From the NCBI RefSeq assembly GCF_036250735.1, contig NZ_CP109430.1:6634001-6698000 (forward strand): a DNA stretch of 64,000 nt. Reading direction: 5' to 3'. The notes below the pieces were generated by a model. It searched no databases. It was not told the origin of the DNA and saw only the letters and a list, made by a program, of their open reading frames with translations. The translations under genes and the position numbers were made by a program. This DNA is from Streptosporangium sp. NBC_01495 (GTDB taxonomy: Bacteria; Actinomycetota; Actinomycetes; Streptosporangiales; Streptosporangiaceae). Shown here in pieces: positions 1-17,800 of the stretch (the stretch's first letter is position 1; every line of letters starts with the position of its first letter).

Positions 1-2
1 AG

Positions 3-8969
<8,967 letters not shown>

Positions 8970-8971
8970 GA

Positions 8972-8985
8972 CCGAAATCGGCATT
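8972..8985. repeat. 14-bp direct repeat, copy 1 (CCGAAATCGGCATT)
   Basis: Just after the stop of the C-A-T gene. It is identical to 9144-9157, and its core CCGA-AA-TCGG is a short inverted repeat. Both copies lie upstream of the loading NRPS gene, so a regulator-binding site is plausible but not shown. Confidence 0.6.
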
Positions 8986-9080
8986 TTGGGTGCTTGCTCT
9001 TGGTAGCCCCCGGCCACATTCGGTGTCCACAGAGTGAGACGCTTCACGACGTACGGAAGTGGCCGGTCACCTTCCGTTCA

Positions 9081-9109
9081 CGGGATCGCCGTGAACTGCG
9101 GCGATCCCG
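9081..9109. terminator. Hairpin ending the first NRPS operon
   Basis: A perfect 11-bp inverted repeat (CGGGATCGCCG ... CGGCGATCCCG) with a 7-base loop, 112 bp after the C-A-T stop. There is no T-run, as is common for actinobacterial terminators. It would separate the fusion/C-A-T transcript from the loading gene's transcript. Confidence 0.6.
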
Positions 9110-9143
9110 GAGCGCCAGGAGGCCAGACGATCTTCCCGTGCAG

Positions 9144-9157
9144 CCGAAATCGGCATT
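9144..9157. repeat. 14-bp direct repeat, copy 2 (CCGAAATCGGCATT)
   Basis: Identical to 8972-8985. It ends 25 bp upstream of a TTGACT hexamer, a position that suits an activator or operator site for the loading gene. Confidence 0.6.
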
Positions 9158-9182
9158 CCGACATACGTTTAACTTTCAATCC

Positions 9183-9211
9183 TTGACTGCCGATGACACA
9201 AATAATAGGAA
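9183..9211 (+). promoter_or_regulatory. Probable promoter of the loading NRPS gene
   Basis: TTGACT (9183-9188), a 17-bp spacer and TAGGAA (9206-9211) resemble the housekeeping sigma consensus of actinomycetes. The surrounding sequence is strikingly AT-rich for this window. TTGACA at 9238 also matches a -35 box, but no well-spaced -10 follows it. Confidence 0.45.
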
Positions 9212-9240
9212 TGATCTGGCTTATCGCTTGTGAATACTTG

Positions 9241-9258
9241 ACAGGGCAAAAACCCTGT
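9241..9258. promoter_or_regulatory. 6-bp inverted repeat in the 5' leader (ACAGGG/CCCTGT)
   Basis: ACAGGG-CAAAAA-CCCTGT is perfectly symmetric and ends 19 bp before the ATG at 9278. It lies just upstream of the G-rich ribosome binding site (about 9269-9276). It could be an operator or a leader hairpin. Confidence 0.4.
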
Positions 9259-9277
9259 TTGGGGCTATGGGGGGTGA

Positions 9278-12200
9278 ATGCTCGAAGCGATGCGGGGGGA
9301 CTCGTCGTCCGCCTCGTTGCACGGTCCGTCGTCCACTCCACCGGCCCCGCCGACGGCCCCCACACCCACCGCCCGGACGGCCGGACCGTCCCACCTCGCC
9401 CCGGACGCGCTGCTGTGCGACCTCGTCGCCGACCAGGCGGCGCGGACGCCCTCCGCCCCGGCGATCCGCCAGTGGGACACCGGCCTCACCTACCGCGATC
9501 TGATCGGCGCCGCCACCGCGCTCTCGCTGCGGTTACGTGCCCTCGGGGTGGGTCCGGAGGACCGGGTCGGACTCTGTGCCAGGCGCACCCCGCTGATGAC
9601 CGTCGCCGTCCTCGGCATCATGATGGCGGGCGGCGCGTACGTCCCCCTCGACCCGGCGCATCCACGCCGGAGGCTTGACGAGGTGCTCGACGACGCGGGC
9701 GTCGCGGTCGTCGTGGCCGACGGTCACGGCCGCGCGCTGCTGGACGGATGCGGGCGTCCCGTGGTCGAGCCGGAAACGAGCGCCGCGACCGCAACCGTGT
9801 CCGAAATTACCTCCGGAACCACCGCGCCCCCGGCCGGGACCGGGCCGGCAGTCGGCGGCGAGATCGTCGCCGGGAGTCCGGCGCTGCCGGGGAACGCCGC
9901 CTACGTTCTGTACACGTCCGGGTCGACCGGGCGGCCCAAGGGCGTGGTCGTGAGCCACGCCTCCGCGGTCGCGTTCGCCTCGGCCGCGGCGGCCCATTTC
10001 GGCCTGGACGGCACGTGCCGGTCGATCGCGTTCTCCGCGCTCGGGTTCGACGTCTCGGTGCTCGACATGCTCGCGCCGCTCACCGTGGGCGGCTGCGTGC
10101 AGCTGGTGCCCGACGAGGACAGGACCGACCCGGCCCGCCTGCAGCGGTTCCTGGAGGCGCACGACGTCACCTGGGGGTTCATCCCGCCCGCCCTGCTGCC
10201 GCTGGTCGACCCGGCCCGGCTGCCGCGCCTGCGCGACCTGGTCACGGCCGGGGAGCCGCCGGGCCCCGAGCAGGTCGCCCGCTGGTCGGCGCACACCCGC
10301 TTCCACAACTGGTACGGCCCCACGGAGACGACCGTCTGCGTGGTCGGCACCGAGCTGTCGGGGACATGGGAGCGGTCGCTGCCGATCGGGTATCCCCTGC
10401 GCGGCTGCCGGGCGCACGTCCTGGACGAGGACATGCGCGAGTGTCCCGTCGGCGTCCCCGGCGAGCTGTACATCGGCGGGCCTCAGGTGAGCCGCGGCTA
10501 CCTGGGCCTGCCCGGCATGACGGCCGAGAGGTTCGTACCCGACCCGTTCGAGGCCGTGCCCGGGGCGCGGCTCTACCGCACCGGCGACCACGTCGCCTGG
10601 CAGGAGGACGGCCGGATCGCCTTCATGGGGCGGCTGGACCGGCAGGTGAAGATCCAGGGACAGCGGGTCGAGATCGGCGAGGTCGAGTCGGTGGTGCGGG
10701 CCCACCCCGGGGTGACGCAGGCGGTGGTCGACGCCCCCGGCGAGCTGGTCGCCTACGTCGCGCCACTGGACGCCCCCGGGCTGGCCGCCCTGCGGGAGCA
10801 CTGCGCGGGGCGGCTGCCGGTCTACATGCTGCCCACCCGCGTGGTGCGCGTCCCCGTCCTGCCGCTGAACACCTCCGGCAAGGTCGACCTCGCCGCCCTG
10901 CGCGGCCTCGCCCGGGACGCCTCCGGGGTTTCGGAAAACACGACCGGGAACACGAACGGGGCCTCGGGGCTGGCGGGGATCTGGGCGCGGGTGCTCGACG
11001 CCCCTCCCCCCGGCCCCGACGACGACTTCTTCGAGCGCGGCGGGCACTCGCTGCGGGCGATGCGCCTGGTGTCGGCCGTCAGGGCGGAGCTCGGCCGGGA
11101 CATCTCGGTCGAGGACGTCTACGCGGCCCGCACCTACGGCGCCCTCTCGTCCGGCGTCGAGACCGCCCCCCTCCGGGACGCCACGCCCGCAGGAGACACC
11201 GGAGGCGCCCGGCCCGGCGAGACCCCGGCGCCCCCGGCGCTGTCGCCCGCGCAGCGGCGCATGTGGTTCGTGGAGCGGCTCGCCCCCGACACCCCCGCGC
11301 ACAACATCGCGATGGCCGAGCGCGTACGCGGCCCGCTGGACCACGACGCGCTGCGGAGCGCCCTGGAGTCCGTGGTGGCCGGGCACGAGACGCTGCGCTG
11401 GCGGATCGCCTCCCGCGACGGCGTGCCCCACGTGTCGGTCGTCCCGCCCGGCGAGGTGCCGCTCCCGCTCGACGACCTCTCGGCGCTTCCCGATCCCGGG
11501 ACCGCGCCGGAGAGGGCGCTGGAGGCGGTGCTGGAGAGGGAGGCGCGGACGCGGTTCGACCTGGCGCGCGACCCGCTGGTGCGGGCCAGGCTGATCCGGC
11601 TGGCCGAGGACGACCACGTGCTCGCGGTGACCGCGCACCACATCGTCTTCGACGGCTGGTCCCAGGACGTCTTCTACCGGGACCTGAGCGCCGCCTACCG
11701 CGGTGATCCGCCGGGGCCGGCGGGCGCGTCGTTCGCCGACTACGCGCGCTGGTCGAGGGAGCGTTCCGACGGCGACGGGGTCGACTGGTGGCGCGAGCAC
11801 CTGAAGGACGCCCCCATGGTGCTTGACCTGCCCAGGGACACCCCCCGGCCTCCCGTCCAGACTTTTTTTGGAGCGCTCCGAACCGCGGAGATTGACGGTG
11901 AGATCGGAGGCCGTGTCAGGAAGCTGGCGGTCCGGCTGGGGGTCACCCCGTACCCGGTGCTGCTGGCCGCGTTCGCGCAGCTGCTCTCCAGACTGTCCGG
12001 GCAGCGGGACCTGCTCGTCGGCACCCCGTACGCCGACCGGGGGCACGTCGCGTTCGAGTCGCTGATCGGCATGTGCGTGCGGATGCTGCCGCTGCGGCTG
12101 CGCCAGGACCCCGGGGCATCGTTCGAGGAGCACGTGGCCCGCTGCCGCGACGAGCTCGCCGAGGTCGTCTCGCACGGCGACGTGCCGCTGGAGCGCGTCG

Positions 12201-14431
12201 TGGAGGCGCTGCGCGTCCCGCGCGACCTGGGGCGCAACCCGGTGACGCAGGTGCTGTTCAACATGTACAACTTCGCGGAGCCCAAACTGGACCTGCCGGG
12301 GTGCGTGACCGAGCCGCTGCCCGCCGGGCTGCCGGGCGCGCTGTTCGACCTGACGATGTACGTCAGCGAGCGCGGCGACGGCAGCGACGGATATGCCCTG
12401 CAGCTCGTCTACAACCCCGACCTGTTCTCCGCCGCCAGGATGGACGCCCTGCTGGCCGGTTACGCGCACCTGCTGGGCGATCTGCTCGCCGCCCCCGGCG
12501 AGGCGGCGCGCGAGGCCCGGCTGGCCCCGCAGGAGCCGCCCACCGCGCTGCCGGTCTGGGACGGTCCCGGGCCGCTGGACACCCTGCACGGCGACGTCGT
12601 GGTGGAGGGCGCGGGGCGGGTCCTCGGGCACGCGGAGCTCACCGCGCTGCGCCACCGTACGACCTCGGCGCTGCGCGCGGCCGGGGTGGAGCCCGGCCAG
12701 GCGGTCGCGGTGCTCGCCGCGCGGGTCCCCGAGCTTCCCGGGCTGCTGCTGGGGGTGCTGGCCGGCGGAGCCCGCTGGGTGATCCTCGACCCGGCGCACC
12801 CGGCGCCGGTACTGGCCCGCCAGGCCGCCGCCGCCGGGGCCGTGGCGGCGCTGCGCTGCCCGGACGCGCCCTCCCTGGCGGGCCTCCCGGAGATCGCGCT
12901 GCCGGAGACCCCGCCGTCCGGGACGGTGCCGTCCGAGACCGGGCCGGCCGGTGACGGGGAGCCCGGTGACGGTGGGCCTCGGACGGCCGTGGCGAGGCCG
13001 GATGGGGACGGCGGCAGGTTGTCCCGGACCGGCGGGGCGCCGTGGGAGCCGCATCCCGAGCGGGGCTACCTCTCGCTCACCTCGGGGACCACCGGCGACC
13101 CCAAGCCGGTGGTGACCGGTGAGGGGCCGCTCGCGCACTTCGTCGCCTGGTACGCGGCGACCTTCGCGGTGACCCCGGCCGATCGCTTCGCCCTGCTGTC
13201 GGGCCTGGCGCACGACCCCGCGCTGCGCGACGTGTTCGTGCCGCTCGCCACCGGCGCCCGGCTGTGCGTGCCGGAGCGGGAACTGCTCCGCGACCCCGTC
13301 CGGCTGGTCGCGTGGCTGCGCGAGCACCGCGTCACCGTACTGCACCTGACCCCGCAGCTGGCCAGGATGCTCTGCGGGACCGGCGCGGTGCTGCCCGGGG
13401 TGCGGCTGGTGGCGACCGGCGGCGACCGGCTCACCCACGCCGACGCCGCGCGGCTGCGCCGTCTGGTCCCGGCCGCCCGCCTGGTGGCCTTCTACGGCAC
13501 CACCGAGACCCCGCAGGCGCACGCCTGGCACGAGATCCCCGCCGACGTGCGCGAGAGCGCCGAACCCGTCCCCGCGGGGCGCGGTGTCGAGGGCAGCGAG
13601 CTGGTCGTGACCGGCGAGCACGGCGGCCGGGCCGGGGTGGGCGAGCTGGGCGAGGTGGTCGTGCGCAGCGCCAACCTGGCGACCGGCTATCTCGACGCCG
13701 GGCTCACCCGGCTCCGCTTCACCGGGGACGCCTTCGCCACCGGCGACCTCGGCCGCCTCAACCCCGACGGTACGGTGACGATCGCCGGTCGGCGCGACGA
13801 CCAGGTGAAGATCCGCGGCTTCCGGGTGGAGCTGGGCGAGGTGGAGGCGGCGCTGTCCGCCCACCCCGAGGTCCGCGCCGCCGCCGCGGTGGCCGACCGG
13901 GACGAGCGGCGCGAGACCGTGCTGCACGCCTACGCGGTGCCCCGCAGGCCGGGGCTGGCCGCGCCGCGGCTGCTCGACCACCTGCGCGCGGTGCTGCCCG
14001 AGCACGCGGTGCCCGCCGAGGTGATCGTGGTTCCCACGCTGCCGCTCACCCCCAACGGCAAGGTCGACCGCGCCGCGTTGCGCCGCCCCGCGTCCCGGCC
14101 GGGAGGCGAGGCGGGCGGGGAGGTGTCCGGCCCGACCGAGCGGGCCGTGGCCGAGGTGTGGCGGGCCGTGCTCGGCGTGCCGCGGGTGGGCGCGGCCGAC
14201 AACTTCTTCGAGATCGGCGGCCACTCGCTGGCGATCGCCGCCGTCCAGGCCCGCCTGGGCTCGGCCCTCGGCCGGGAGATCCCCATCGTGGACCTGTTCC
14301 GCCACCCGACCATCCGCGCCCTGGCCGCGCACCTCGACGGTGGAGGCCCCAGTCCCGGCCTCGACCGCGCCGCACGACGACTCGCCGTGCGGCGAGACCG
14401 CCTCAAGGACCGCTCAAGGAAGCCGAGCTGA
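9278..14431 (+). CDS. NRPS loading protein A-T-C-A-T
   Basis: A 1717-residue protein that starts with an adenylation domain after a Pro/Thr-rich leader of about 40 residues and has no N-terminal C domain, as expected for chain initiation. Domains: A1 about 45-545, carrier 1 about 565-630 (Ser591), C about 650-1085 (AHHIVFDGWS), A2 about 1090-1600, carrier 2 about 1615-1690 (Ser1650). The A1 code reads DVLFVAWVCK, which I cannot assign. A2 lacks the usual FDxSxxE segment and has AHDPALRD in its place; its pocket reads about DPRHAGFQAK, also unassigned. Codon 86 (9533-9535) is TTA, so translation may depend on the bldA tRNA. A T7 run (11863-11869) sits in the C domain. The ATG at 9278 has a G-rich ribosome site and its own promoter region upstream. 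Confidence 0.92.
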   Translation: MLEAMRGDSSSASLHGPSSTPPAPPTAPTPTARTAGPSHLAPDALLCDLVADQAARTPSAPAIRQWDTGLTYRDLIGAATALSLRLRALGVGPEDRVGLCARRTPLMTVAVLGIMMAGGAYVPLDPAHPRRRLDEVLDDAGVAVVVADGHGRALLDGCGRPVVEPETSAATATVSEITSGTTAPPAGTGPAVGGEIVAGSPALPGNAAYVLYTSGSTGRPKGVVVSHASAVAFASAAAAHFGLDGTCRSIAFSALGFDVSVLDMLAPLTVGGCVQLVPDEDRTDPARLQRFLEAHDVTWGFIPPALLPLVDPARLPRLRDLVTAGEPPGPEQVARWSAHTRFHNWYGPTETTVCVVGTELSGTWERSLPIGYPLRGCRAHVLDEDMRECPVGVPGELYIGGPQVSRGYLGLPGMTAERFVPDPFEAVPGARLYRTGDHVAWQEDGRIAFMGRLDRQVKIQGQRVEIGEVESVVRAHPGVTQAVVDAPGELVAYVAPLDAPGLAALREHCAGRLPVYMLPTRVVRVPVLPLNTSGKVDLAALRGLARDASGVSENTTGNTNGASGLAGIWARVLDAPPPGPDDDFFERGGHSLRAMRLVSAVRAELGRDISVEDVYAARTYGALSSGVETAPLRDATPAGDTGGARPGETPAPPALSPAQRRMWFVERLAPDTPAHNIAMAERVRGPLDHDALRSALESVVAGHETLRWRIASRDGVPHVSVVPPGEVPLPLDDLSALPDPGTAPERALEAVLEREARTRFDLARDPLVRARLIRLAEDDHVLAVTAHHIVFDGWSQDVFYRDLSAAYRGDPPGPAGASFADYARWSRERSDGDGVDWWREHLKDAPMVLDLPRDTPRPPVQTFFGALRTAEIDGEIGGRVRKLAVRLGVTPYPVLLAAFAQLLSRLSGQRDLLVGTPYADRGHVAFESLIGMCVRMLPLRLRQDPGASFEEHVARCRDELAEVVSHGDVPLERVVEALRVPRDLGRNPVTQVLFNMYNFAEPKLDLPGCVTEPLPAGLPGALFDLTMYVSERGDGSDGYALQLVYNPDLFSAARMDALLAGYAHLLGDLLAAPGEAAREARLAPQEPPTALPVWDGPGPLDTLHGDVVVEGAGRVLGHAELTALRHRTTSALRAAGVEPGQAVAVLAARVPELPGLLLGVLAGGARWVILDPAHPAPVLARQAAAAGAVAALRCPDAPSLAGLPEIALPETPPSGTVPSETGPAGDGEPGDGGPRTAVARPDGDGGRLSRTGGAPWEPHPERGYLSLTSGTTGDPKPVVTGEGPLAHFVAWYAATFAVTPADRFALLSGLAHDPALRDVFVPLATGARLCVPERELLRDPVRLVAWLREHRVTVLHLTPQLARMLCGTGAVLPGVRLVATGGDRLTHADAARLRRLVPAARLVAFYGTTETPQAHAWHEIPADVRESAEPVPAGRGVEGSELVVTGEHGGRAGVGELGEVVVRSANLATGYLDAGLTRLRFTGDAFATGDLGRLNPDGTVTIAGRRDDQVKIRGFRVELGEVEAALSAHPEVRAAAAVADRDERRETVLHAYAVPRRPGLAAPRLLDHLRAVLPEHAVPAEVIVVPTLPLTPNGKVDRAALRRPASRPGGEAGGEVSGPTERAVAEVWRAVLGVPRVGAADNFFEIGGHSLAIAAVQARLGSALGREIPIVDLFRHPTIRALAAHLDGGGPSPGLDRAARRLAVRRDRLKDRSRKPS

Positions 14432-14846
14432 CAACCGCGCAATCTCCCGTACCCGACCCCGAACCGACGTCCGCACCCCCTCGGCCCCCGAGGCCGAGCC
14501 CGCACCCGTCCACCCCCTCTCACCGGAAACCGAACCGGCGCCCCGACCGGCGACCGCACGACCCCCCACACCGCGAACCGAACCCGCGACCGCACAACCC
14601 CCGAACCTCGAACCGAACCCGCGATCACACGATCCCTCGCACCTCGAACCGAACCCGCGACCGCACGATCCCCCCTACCGCGAACCTCGAACCGAACCGG
14701 CGACCCGGCAGACCAGCGAGCCGGTGACCGGACCGGCGATCCAGCCGGAACCCGCACGACCTTCCGTACCGGCAACCGAGTCGATACCCGTCCAACCCCC
14801 CGCGCCGGCGCCGACCGCGCCCGGCAAGAAAGAAAGGGACCCCCGC
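14432..14846 (+). other. 415-bp spacer of degenerate repeats before the PKS gene
   Basis: Imperfect copies of a unit resembling CCGAACCCGCGACCGCAC fill about 14460-14710. The PKS frame stays open back to a GTG at 14340, so the spacer could encode a Pro/Thr-rich extension overlapping the previous gene. I treat it as untranslated because the ATG at 14847 has a good ribosome site and directly precedes the KS domain. No other gene is visible. Confidence 0.55.
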
Positions 14847-17800
14847 ATGGCCGAGGAGCCCACCGTTGAACCGATCGCGATCATTGGCCTTTCGTGCCGG
14901 GTGCCGGGAGCCGGGGACGCCAGGCAGTTCTGGCACAACCTCGCCGACGGAGTCGAGTCGCTGACGCACTTCACCCGCGAGGAGCAGCGGGCGCTCGGCG
15001 TGCCCGACCACATCCTCGACGACCCGGACTTCGTACCGGCCGCGATGATGCTCGACGACCACCAGGGGTTCGACGCCGCGTTCTTCGGCATGTCGATCAG
15101 GGAGGCGGAGATCCGGGACCCGCAGCACCGGCTCTTCCTCGAACTGTCGCACACGGCCCTGGAGGACGCGGGGTACGACCCGTTCAGGTATCCGGGCGAG
15201 ATCGGCGTCTACGCCGGTTCCGGCTCGGACTTCTACCAGTGGATCAATATCAGGAGCAACGCGCAGGCCCACGCGAACGCGGGCTGGCTCGCCGTCATGG
15301 TCGGCAACCACGTCGACTACTGCGCCACGCTGTCGTCGTACAAGCTGGACCTGCGCGGCCCGAGCTACACCCTGCACACCGCGTGCTCGACCTCGCTGGT
15401 CGCGATCCACGTCGCCGCCGAGGCCCTGCGCAACGGCGAGTGCGACATGGCCCTGGCGGGCAGCGCGATGCTCGACCTGCCACAGGGCCAGGGGTACGTG
15501 TACGACGAGGACGGCATCGTCTCCCCCGACGGCCACTGCCGGGCCTTCGACGCCAAGGCGGCCGGGACGATCTGGGGCAGCGGCGGCGGCGTGGTCGTGC
15601 TGAAGCGGCTGTCGGAGGCGATCGAGGACGGCGACAACGTCCGGGCGGTCATCCTCGGCAACGCGATCAACAACGACGGCGCGAGCAAGGTCGGGTTCTC
15701 CGCGCCCAGCATGGACGGCCAGGCCGCGGTGATCGCCCAGGCACTCGGGGTGGGCGGGATCGACCCGCGCACGATCACCTACGTCGAGGCGCACGGCACG
15801 GGCACCGCGCTGGGCGACCCGATCGAGGTCGCGGCGCTGAGCAGCGTGTTCGGCCAGGACACCGACGACACCCAGTGGTGCGGCATCGGCTCGGTCAAGA
15901 GCAACATCGGCCACCTGGGCCAGTCGGCGGGCATCGCCAGCATCATCAAGGCGATCCTCGCCCTGGAGAACGGGCTGATCCCGCCCACGCTGCACTACGA
16001 GAGCCCCAACCCGAAGATCGACTTCACGCGGAGCCCGTTCTACGTGACGGGGACGCCGACCAAGTGGGAGCGCAACGGCTTCCCCCGGCGGGCGGGCGTC
16101 AGCTCGTTCGGCATCGGCGGCACCAACGCGCACATCGTGCTGGAGGAGGCCCCGGCACCGGCCCGCGAGGAGCGCGAGCCCCGCCCGGCGCACCTGCTGC
16201 GGCTGTCGGGCAGGACCGACACCGCGCTGGCCGCCGCCGCCGAGCGCCTGGCCGCGCACCTGGAGGCCCATCCCGACACCGACCTGGCCGACGTCGCCCA
16301 CACCCTGCGGGTGGGGCGCAGGGAGCTGTCGCGCAGGAGCGCGGTGGTGGCCTCCGACGTCGCCGACGCGATCGCCGCGCTCCGCGACCCCAAGCGGACG
16401 GTCTCCGGCGCCGTCTCCCGGCGCACCCCGCGCCCGGCGTTCCTGTTCTCCGGGCAGGGCTCGCAGTACGCGGGCATGGGCGCCGAGCTGTACCGCACCG
16501 AGAAAGTCTTCAGGGACGCGGTCGACGAGTGCGCCGAGATCCTGCGGCCCGTGCTGGGCGAGGACCTGCGTGAGCTGATCTTCGCCACCGGCGGGGAGGC
16601 AGGCGAGCGGCTGCGACGGACGGCGCTGACCCAGCCCGCCCTGTTCACCGTGGAGTACGCCCTGGCCACGCTCTGGCGCTCGCTGGGCGCCGAGCCCGCC
16701 GGGATGATCGGCCACAGCATCGGCGAGTACGTCGCGGCGACCGTGGCCGGGGTCTTCAGCCTGCCGGACGCGCTGCGGCTGGTGGCCGCCAGGGGCCGCC
16801 TGATGCAGGGCATGCCCGCGGGGGCCATGCTCGCCGTGCAGCTCGCGCCGGACGAGATCGGGCCGCTGCTGCCCGACGACGTGTCGGTGGCGACCGTCAA
16901 CGGCCCCGGCACGTGCGTGGTGGCCGGTCCGCCGGCCTCGATCGCCGAGTTGGCGGCCCTGCTGAAGGAGGAGGGCATCGGGCGGATGGAGCTGCGCACC
17001 TCGCACGCCTTCCACTCCTCGATGATGGACCCGATCCTGGGCGAGTTCCGCGCGCTGGTCGCCGGCGTCGAGCGGTCGGCGCCGAGCCTGCCGTTCCTGT
17101 CGAACGTGACCGGCACCTGGATCACCGCGGACGAGGCGACGGACCCGTCGTACTGGGCCCGGCACCTGCGCGAGCCGGTGCTGTTCGGCGACTGCGTGGC
17201 GGCCCTGCTCGCCGACGGCGACTGGATCATGATCGAGTGCGGTCCCGGCAGGCAGCTGGCCGGGCTGGCCAGGGCGCAGACCCCGCCGGGCGCGGTCGCG
17301 CCGCTGTCCTCCCTGCCCGGCCCCAAGGACGTCGGTGGCGACGTGGCCGTGCTGTCGGCCGCGTACGGCACCCTGTGGGTGAACGGCGTCGCGCTGGAGG
17401 CGTTCGGCGAGGAGGGCCGCCGGGTCTCGCTGCCGACCTACCCGTGGGAGCGCCAGCGCGCCTGGATCGACCCCGACCCGCAGGGGGCGTTCGTCGGCGG
17501 CGTGGCCAACCCCGCGCCGGTCGAGGACGACCTGCCGCTGGACCGCTGGTTCAGCGTGCCGGTGTGGCGGCAGGTCCCGCCGGGACCGGTGCCGCTGTCG
17601 CCGGTCACCCGGGCCCTGGTGTTCGCCGACGACGGCTCGGCCGGGCTGGTGGACGCGCTGCGCGCGACGGGGGCCGAGGTGATCGAGGTGCGGCCCGGCG
17701 ACGGGTTCTCCTCGGAGAACCCCGAGAATTCGGGGGGCGTCTACACCGTGCGTCCCTCCGAGCGCGCCGACTACGACGCGCTGCTGGCGGCCGTCGGCGA

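Noticed and set aside
8994-9233. Small plus-strand frame in the gap before the loading gene
   Set aside because: It spans a terminator hairpin and the promoter-like region and has no ribosome site or recognisable sequence.
9238-9271. TTGACA as the main -35 box of the loading gene
   Set aside because: No -10 hexamer at 16-18 bp; the nearest TATGG is about 22 bp away and would leave almost no leader before the ribosome site.
14340-14846. Earlier GTG start for the PKS gene
   Set aside because: It would overlap the previous gene and add a repeat-coded extension; the ATG at 14847 has a good ribosome site and fits KS N-termini. Kept only as an alternative.
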